This document shows positions 40,013-64,000 of a DNA stretch of 64,000 nt, in pieces. The first letter of the stretch is position 1; each line of letters opens with the position of its first letter. Source of the stretch: Nannobrachium achirus (Eukaryota > Chordata > Actinopteri > Myctophiformes > Myctophidae); NCBI GenBank assembly GCA_963921795.1, contig OY997640.1:50856468-50920467 (forward strand). Reading direction: 5' to 3'. The notes beneath the pieces were generated by a model that was given only the letters and a program-made list of their open reading frames with translations, made no database searches and had not been told where the DNA came from. The translations under genes were made by a program, and so were the position numbers.

Positions 40013-40875
40013 ACCATCTTCCCACCCCCCCTCCACACAAAAGTTAAAATGTCATGGAACCCAGAAGGAGCTGGCAACATCTATTGGACTTTGAAAAAAA
40101 AAAAATGAAAAAAAAAAAAAAAAATGTGGGTGGGTGTTCATATCCAGTCAGCAAATCACATTTCGATGAATAAAATATCTGCCACGGTTGACCATAACTA
40201 ATTCAGAAGCCATGATATATTCATGGCTACAATTAAAGAAAACACAATCCCTTTAAATTTAAATGCCAGTAAATATTGACATTACCCAATTAAGTCACAA
40301 TCTACATTAATAGGCAAAGTATCTTAACGTGAATCAAGAGCACTTATGCCCCCACAACCACACCTGTGTCTTTCTGGAAGGAAGTGTAAAAGTTTCTTTC
40401 AAATCAATTGTTAGCGTTAATTAAGTTAAAAAAGTGTTTTACAAGACATGTTTATAAAGTTGCTAGATAGTCAGCAAATATTACAAAATAAAATATTTGT
40501 CATAGATGGATGGCTTATCTTGTTCTATGTACTTAAAAATAATAATGTACAAATATTAAGTTAATGTAATGTTTACAACAATGTTATACATTAACATTAC
40601 AACATATCAATCATATATAAAACATTTAGCAAACTGTTACTGTATATTTACTTTTCTGTATAACTATTGTTCTTACAAGGTAGACGACCTGAGGTAACTA
40701 TAGCATAATGACTAAAATGGGGGTAAACATAATTGAGAAGGAGGGAAAAAATGACCTGAGGTACAGTATTAACATAGGTTCCTCTGAATAACTAATATTT
40801 TAAAACTGTAGTAAAATATTGTCTTGATGTTCAAACCTGCTCAATTGATGCAGGTAAAGTACAACCATCTACTAA

Positions 40876-41144
40876 TATCGTTGTTGTCGGGTGGAAACCT
40901 TGTATGTCCAAAAAGTTCCTTTTGTATTTATCATTTTAAAAATGATTTAACATAGTGAAAATAGTCGATCTACAAGCACACAACGCCTCGCACCGTGAGC
41001 CGCGAGGCGTTGTGTGCTTGTAGATCTGCTATTTTCACTAGTTCTGTGCGACAGTCTTGTATGATGAAACAGGGCTTTACTTTATGAAAAAACATACAAA
41101 TTTGAAACTTGTAGATACAAGTCTCTGCCCGACAGTGACGATAT
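40876..41144. mobile_element. MITE, TGTCGGGTGGAAACC family, copy C (complete)
   Basis: Left end TATCGTTGTTGTCGGGTGGA and right end CTGCCCGACAGTGACGATA are inverted repeats. The centre (40953-41040) is an almost perfect hairpin: TAGTGAAAATAG..CGATCTACAAGC..CACAACGCCTCGC on the left and GCGAGGCGTTGTG..GCTTGTAGATC..CTATTTTCACTA on the right, with a loop of about 10 nt. 269 bp, non-coding. Confidence 0.8.
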
Positions 41145-41492
41145 ACAAGGTTTATTTTTCCAAGGTGCAGTTAACTATAGTTCCTTCTTTCACTTTATAC
41201 ATGAAGTTTCACTGCACCCGGTGACTATGAATGCTTTATAAAAATAAATGTTTATCTACGGTAGTGTCATACAAGATCCAGTGACAGGATCCAAAAGGTG
41301 GCATGAGAAATGCTTTTTGTGTAAAATGGCTGATGGAGATGGAGCCTGTAAAGCCAAGGTCAGAGTGTACAGCTGGTACCAGTGAAATGTATGTTAGAAA
41401 TGAATGGTAAAAGATACGGATTAGTCTTAAGAAGTGCAATGAACTGAGGCTTCTCAAAGGATATCCAATTCTTCAGTCAATTAGGCCTACTC

Positions 41493-41604
<112 letters not shown>

Positions 41605-41609
41605 GGACA

Positions 41610-43170
41610 AACATACACACTATTTTTGGGGCGATTCTAATTAAGGTTGTGGGATAATACCGGTATGTCAAAATATCAATAATGCAACATAAGAAATAGA
41701 AGCAAAAAATAAAACACCAGGCACAATGCAGCGCTGCTGCAGAGAGTAATGCAAAAGTACTATAGAACTCATGTATGTATTTCCTATAGCCTAGAACAGC
41801 TTCAATTTGTAATAGTCAACTTTCACTACTGCCCCCTTTACTCAGAGAGCTGAGGGAGAAACCTGCCCCGCCCCCAAATCTGTTCTGTCACTCCAGTGTA
41901 CAGCTTCACTAGAAATGAATTGGCTGCGATGGCAGAGGTGACAGTGAGAGAGCATCCACAGGGAATTTGAGGAAAGATGTTTACAAGACATTTTCCAAAG
42001 CTTTTGCGGAGGACATTTTATCATTTCTTCTGGCTCAGGTTTACTTTAACTGAGCCAAGTATGTGCATTTACTTTACGACTACTGCTTGCAGTCACTGTT
42101 TCATTTTCTAACACTGAGCCAGCTATAGATTGTGTATCTTGATTCTTGGCTGTCAGACTGATTTTCTTTGCTTTAGAAGACACTTGATATCTTTTACAAA
42201 TATTGACTCGCCTGTCTAGTTTGAAATCTGAATAGTCTACTCTACAGTAGAATTGTTTAATTGAGTGGCGTGCCCCTTTAAGTGGTCGCTGTCTCAGCTC
42301 TTTGGCAAACCTTGAAGACAGACCCTAGTTACTCTAATAGCCGTCTTCCTGTTCTCAGAACTTATATCATATACGGTATAAGGGGTCCATTTTGTGTGTT
42401 GGTATGGAATCCATAATGGGTATTGATGCAAGAAAACACTTAACCTAGCACACTGAACAATCTCTGAACCGCCTGAACCTGTTTCACAGACAGTGAAATG
42501 CACTGGGCTGTGTGCTTACACATGCAAAAATGCCAAATGGCAACTGTAAAATTATAGTTGAGACAGTTAGTTTAATGCTAGGCTAGTTAATCTTTTAAAT
42601 AAAGCTTCAAAAGAAAAAAGAAAAGCTTTGAAGAATAATAATTTGTAAACATACCAATTCAAATTGTGATTATTGCAGTCTTTAGGGTAATTGCACAGAT
42701 TACAGGTTCGTCTTAAGTTATAGATCATACCGTAATCATAATAGTGACAGTCATACACCTGCAGTGCTTAATGAATACATTAAAATTAATTTTATAAATG
42801 TCTGTCCAATAGCCAGAGAGTAAAAAAGGAACCAAATGCACCCACAGGTCATTTGTAGTCTCTTTGGAGTGAAATGGTTTATTATGTGGGTACACAGGGT
42901 AGTTGCGTGTGTCGTGGTATTTATCTTGACCACCCACAGGGTTGTGAGTCTAGCAAAATAAAGACTCGCTCGGCTGGCACCAACTTCCTATCCTCTGCCC
43001 CTACCTTCCTTCTTAACATGAAAAGGCAGCAACAAGACATGGACACTGATTTCTGAGCACCTCCCTCCCTTTCCAGCTAATCTCGGCTGTCTATAGTGTG
43101 AGGAAACAGTTACGTGTAATGTATACAAGACATACCGTAATATGACACAGACCTAGAGACAGACAGGGAG
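41610..43170. other. Intergenic, no supported gene
   Basis: No repeat boundary or coding signal was recognised. Confidence 0.5.
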
Positions 43171-43373
43171 AGGGAGGGATGAGGGATATAGAGAGAGAGA
43201 GAGAGACAGAGAAAGACAGAGAGAGAGAGAGAGGCAGATTGGGGGGCTGTTGGGCTCCCTGATGCCCCGGCCCCCTTGTGTGTTGGTGTATGTGTGCATG
43301 CGTGTATGTGTGTGTGCATGTATGCATGCATGTGCTGCTGAGCCTTGGAGAAGAGTGTCAGCAGGCAGTGCCT

Positions 43374-43374
<1 letters not shown>

Positions 43375-43436
<62 letters not shown>
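43375..43436. repeat. (GA)n microsatellite followed by a G-homopolymer
   Basis: About 29 GA units then a run of about 11 G. A shorter interrupted GA tract is at 43189-43232. Confidence 0.95.
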
Positions 43437-43446
<10 letters not shown>

Positions 43447-43539
43447 GCTGATGTTTCCAAAGGGGGCCCAGGCAGTTACCAAAGGGAGGTGGAGATTTAC
43501 TATCCCACCCAGTCAAAGTGCTCCACTGCTGCACTGACA

Positions 43540-43691
<152 letters not shown>

Positions 43692-43699
43692 TACACAAA

Positions 43700-45432
43700 C
43701 ATATACACTCACACACCACTTGAGCACACGCCCCCCACTAACGCACCACTTGCAAACTCTCCACAGGAAACTGTGAGCCATAATGCGAAGGCACCTCCGA
43801 GCAGACGGGTGCGTTGCTCAAACCAAGAGGGATACGCTGCGACTTTGATAGTGCGTTAATTACTCATGTGATGTGATACAGATGTCTGGGGGCTTCAGCC
43901 GAAAGTTCGCCTGACGCTTTCCAAGGGGGCCAGGCAGACATTTTAGGAGCGGTAGGTGAAAACCAAGCATATATATTATTCATGCCTAGATCAGTTTGCG
44001 TGCTGTCACGGATCCCAGTGGTGCGGTGCTGATGCTAAACTGTGATGCTACTTGAAGGGCTGGCTGCTAAATACTTTTTTGTGTACTCGATGACAGCCGG
44101 GACTTTGAACAGGAACAACTCTTGGCTATACGAGTTTGCCTGTGCTGTGATGTGATATGAGGAAAAGAGCTCCAAACTATTCCTCTAGATCTGACAGCCG
44201 CTTCAAAACTTTTCTTTACCTGCCTTGCTATGGAATGAAATTAGTCTCATTTTTGCCCCTCACTAGCTCCCACCTACTGAGGCACATTGAAGTTGCTGTA
44301 AATAATATTCTTTGGTTAAAACACACACAAAAAAACGTTACATCTGTATAATATGATAGTAACCGTGCTCTTTAATTAATAAATGTCATTTTCAGGTGGG
44401 CTACAAATTTCACCCAATTAGGCAAGAGAACCCCACAAAGACCACTTATCAGCTTGTGTTCCAGACAGTTCCAATGTTGTCTGCTCATTTGTTTGTTTCA
44501 TCACTTACACTTTCACTTATCTATACTGAATCCTGTATTAGTTCTCTCTCCTGATTGGGTTAAATTGGTATCCTGACCTGAAAATAACATTTATTTTTAC
44601 TAAAGAGCTGGAGAGAAGACCCCTTTTTCTGAACAAATAATATAGAGCTATTTAACACTTATTTTACCAAAGCAATATAACTAACAGTACCTTTAAGTAA
44701 AGGTATAAATATCTGTATGTTTATATTCCTGTAATTATCATCATACTCATATTTTAATATCATTGCATTATACTATTCAGAGGTGGTCAAAATGAAACAT
44801 TTGCAAACAATGTATTCAATGATTCGAATTCTAGACACTATTGCACAAGTGACTGCAGGACAGATGTAAACTGATTCCCTCTTGCTGAAGTGACTCTTTG
44901 TTTTGTAACCGCCAGTCTGAGCCTTTCTAAATCAGAAACAGGGGAATGTGTGCTGAGGAGACCGCTCGCTGACGAAAAGCCACGCTAAGGGGGGCACACT
45001 GTCCAAACAAGAAAAACTGAAAAAAAGAACAAGAAAAAACAAAGTCTGGCTCGGTCGTTACAAACCCTTGTTAACTTCCAGGAATGATTGAGAGCAAATA
45101 GAGATGACTGATGTACCATTATGTTGATGCCTACCTCCCCCCTTACCTGACTGTAACCAGTCTTGGCATTTCCCATCTGTGCCCCCTTGGCAAAACCTTT
45201 TTGAAGTCTTAAGGAAGTTGTTAGACTTCCACAAAGCATTTGGAGAGGGGGGACAGCAGCACTGTCAAACTTTCTTCTAACTGACATAGTCAGGCTTGGC
45301 TAGGTTTCAAGCGGAGAAAACAATGCAGAGACAGTTAGTGGGAATGCAAAACGGTGTTGATGTTGCTTTGCTAAAGTTTGCTGATGTCTGAAAACAACCT
45401 AATTTCCTCCTCTTTCCCTGTTCTCACCACAG
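43700..45432. other. Sequence immediately upstream of the first coding exon of ednra
   Basis: AT-rich, repeat-poor and without an obvious CpG island, TATA-initiator pair or exon. Presumably it is the 3' part of the intron that separates a non-coding exon from the first coding exon. Confidence 0.4.
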
Positions 45433-45492
45433 ATTTACTGGGGCATTGGTTCTTCCATTTTCACAGCCCTGTCAGTGAAATCAAAGTGTGGA
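45433..45492 (+). other. ednra: 5' UTR portion of the first coding exon of ednra
   Basis: A textbook acceptor (pyrimidine-rich CTCCTCTTTCCCTGTTCTCACCACAG) ends at 45432. The next 60 nt up to the first ATG contain no other ATG. This implies that the coding start lies in a second or later exon and that a non-coding exon plus promoter lie upstream, as in mammalian EDNRA, whose first exon is non-coding. That upstream exon was not located. Confidence 0.7.
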
Positions 45493-62098
<16,606 letters not shown>

Positions 62099-62251
62099 CC
62101 AACACTTCACGAAACTCTGGACTTAACTCCCTATAGCAAGCTGCAAGCTGTTTATTTATACCCAAACAGCTGTTATAAAACACAACATGATCCATCACTG
62201 CTCACCACTACAACAATAAAGGATATGAATATATTGGATTCAGACAATAAA
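62099..62251 (+). terminator. ednra: Proximal 3' UTR of ednra with two AATAAA signals
   Basis: AATAAA occurs at 62215-62220 and 62246-62251, about 120-150 nt after the stop, the second followed by a GT-rich stretch (AAAGTGTGTGCG) typical of a cleavage region. Mammalian EDNRA 3' UTRs are much longer, so a distal site further right cannot be excluded. Confidence 0.6.
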
Positions 62252-62811
62252 AAGTGTGTGCGCTCAGCACCGCTGGAAGCATGTGAGCCTTGGAGGGGCT
62301 GAACGAGGAAGTGGACTTAATAGACTAAGACAATGGGTTTGATGATGTACAGTGCTATTTGCAGCCTCTCAGCGGGCTGCACTTCCCAGACTCTGGCTTA
62401 CACGTCTATTCCCATGGCCATGGAGAGTGACGGTAGAACCGTGAGAGAAGAGGAAGGAGAGGAGGGTGAGATGGGGGGGGGGGGGCTTTCGCAGGATGCA
62501 GCTGAACAGTGCCTATAAATTACCACCAATCAGTAGCCGGGACGAGCGTGCTATTCACATAAAGGGCAGCACGACTGGGGCTGGAGACAAAGGTGCAGGA
62601 AGGAAAAGCAGGCCGCCTGCTGTCAACGGGGATGATCGGAGAGGAGAGCGCACACACTGTCCCCCCACGGACTGCATGCTGTTAACTCAAGCAGCTTCTG
62701 AATCTCTGTCACTTACTGTACACATTTGCCGTTGTGCTGTGTATTATTCATAGACATAATTCATTGAGCTAGTCTCAGTGCAATATATAACTAGATGAGT
62801 CTTTTAAAATT
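62252..62811. other. 3' flank of ednra, no further gene seen
   Basis: Contains a G-homopolymer (62474-62486). It could be distal 3' UTR if the proximal poly(A) signals are bypassed. Confidence 0.4.
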
Positions 62812-62981
62812 AACCACTTAAACCCTCTAAACTAATTCTAAGTTGACTTTACTTGGTCCGATCTTTTTTCCTCTCTATACCAAATCTCTTTGTCTAAAAT
62901 AACCGAGCTACGAGCTTGTTCTGTTCTGTTATTTTTGCAGACTGTTCCCCCCAGAATAGGGATGCTAGGTTTCAAGTGGTT
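62812..62981. mobile_element. Standalone copy of the AACCACTTGAACC element with hairpin module
   Basis: Ends AACCACTTAAACC and GGTTTCAAGTGGTT are inverted. The interior keeps TACTTGGTC..CTCTATACCAAA and a degraded hairpin (62893-62940: AAATAACCGAGCTACGAGCT). The same unit occurs inside hAT copies 2 and 3. Confidence 0.7.
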
Positions 62982-63583
62982 ACATTTTCCATATAGCAGT
63001 GTGTGTGTGTATGTGTGTGTGCTCATGCGCGTGTGCATGCATGCTTATGAATAGAAGGTTACTTGATTCACCTGAATGACTAAACAGTCTAATATAACTC
63101 AAGCTAATCTGAAGTGTACTGGTTTTAAAAAGGTCAAAAACTACAGAACTGCTTTTCCATGTCAGTACATTTCCAGACATACAGTATGAAACAAAACCAA
63201 ACAAAAAATATATACTGTGTATACGTATGTAACGATCAGCCGCAATATACATAGCCTCTCTACCATAAATGCAAAGGAAGGAACTGGTTTCTTCGTACAA
63301 CACTGTGAATTTTACAAGCCCCACAGTCAAATCAGCTGTCATATATAGTTGGAGTATAGAGTGGTTTGAAAAGTGCTTGTATGTATAATGCACGCTCTAT
63401 ATCATATCCACTTTTTTAAGGTGTACTATTTTGATAAGTATTGTATGTATATGTATGTAATTGTGTGATGCCTATGGCAGGAGCTCTTGTTTGGAGTAAA
63501 GAGTCTGCTAATGAGGAAATTGTATCAGTTACCAAAGGACTACGCTGCCTTTCCTTATAGATTTGATATGTGAATACATGTAA

Positions 63584-63621
<38 letters not shown>

Positions 63622-63739
63622 ATGGATGGATGTATGTGTATGAACTTGAATACATGTGTGGTGTCTGCCTATCTGGTGTGTGATACTGTACATATGAGTG
63701 TATTTGTATATTGTACAGTACGTGTATGTGTATGTGTAT

Positions 63740-63795
<56 letters not shown>

Positions 63796-64000
63796 CTACG
63801 TACGTGCTTGCGTGTGTGTAGGTGCCTTCTGTGTATACATATTTGCACTTCTTTTAGGACGAAGTGTTTTGCACAGCATACAGCAGCCCATAATACAAGA
63901 GCGAGGGCTTTTGTATAATTTAGAGTAAAATGTCCTGTATCCAAATATAATTTTACCACTATTCCTTGAAATGATTCATAATACTGTGTATCAAACTTTA
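62982..64000. other. Distal 3' flank
   Basis: AT-rich with (GT)n at 63588-63620 and 63747-63792 and a TATG-rich lead at 63723-63746. No coding signal. Confidence 0.6.

Noticed and set aside
45475-45492. Upstream extension of the receptor frame to GTG
   Set aside because: Non-AUG start without need. ATGs at 45493 and 45505 give a normal signal peptide.

Overview
The window looks like teleost fish nuclear DNA. It is AT-leaning and saturated with long (CA/TG)n, (GA)n, (CAGA)n and other simple repeats. It carries tRNA-derived SINE copies with the fish-type 'CGACCTTTGCCGCATGTCA' tail and many short DNA-transposon derivatives. It contains one clear multi-exon vertebrate gene. Nothing prokaryotic (operons, RBSs, CRISPR) is present, and almost all longer open frames are translations of dinucleotide arrays.

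The gene is an endothelin receptor on the + strand, 45493-62098, in seven coding exons whose junctions all join in frame to 453 codons. Sequence recall points to the type-A receptor (EDNRA) rather than type [57 protein letters not shown], and an MNGTSIQ...NTDRS...KDS tail. An upstream non-coding first exon is implied by a 3' splice site 60 nt before the first ATG, but it was not located. Which teleost paralogue (ednraa or ednrab) this is cannot be decided here.

1-45432 is gene-poor. The only other coding-like signal is an orphan C-terminal tail at about 12073-12188 (acidic DFIDSLLK...DDW...DEIL, then a stop) that may derive from a mastermind-like gene. The rest is SSRs, SINEs, LINE-like remnants and nested MITEs, separated by AT-rich single-copy stretches (notably 9.5-11.7, 19.5-21.2 and 44-45.4 kb) that could hold regulatory elements. 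62099-64000 is the 3' UTR and flank, with two AATAAA signals and more repeats.

The most unusual structure is a hairpin module, an inverted repeat of roughly AAAATAGCCGATCTACAAGC / GCTTGTAGATCGGCTATTTT. It recurs about 17 times in 64 kb, nested inside at least three otherwise different repeat families. Other noteworthy signals are hAT-type elements with readable 8-bp target duplications, TTAA-flanked fold-back elements (one with its empty site preserved elsewhere in the window), and a (TG)n expansion squeezed against the 3' splice site of ednra exon 3 inside a ~157-nt AG-free zone.
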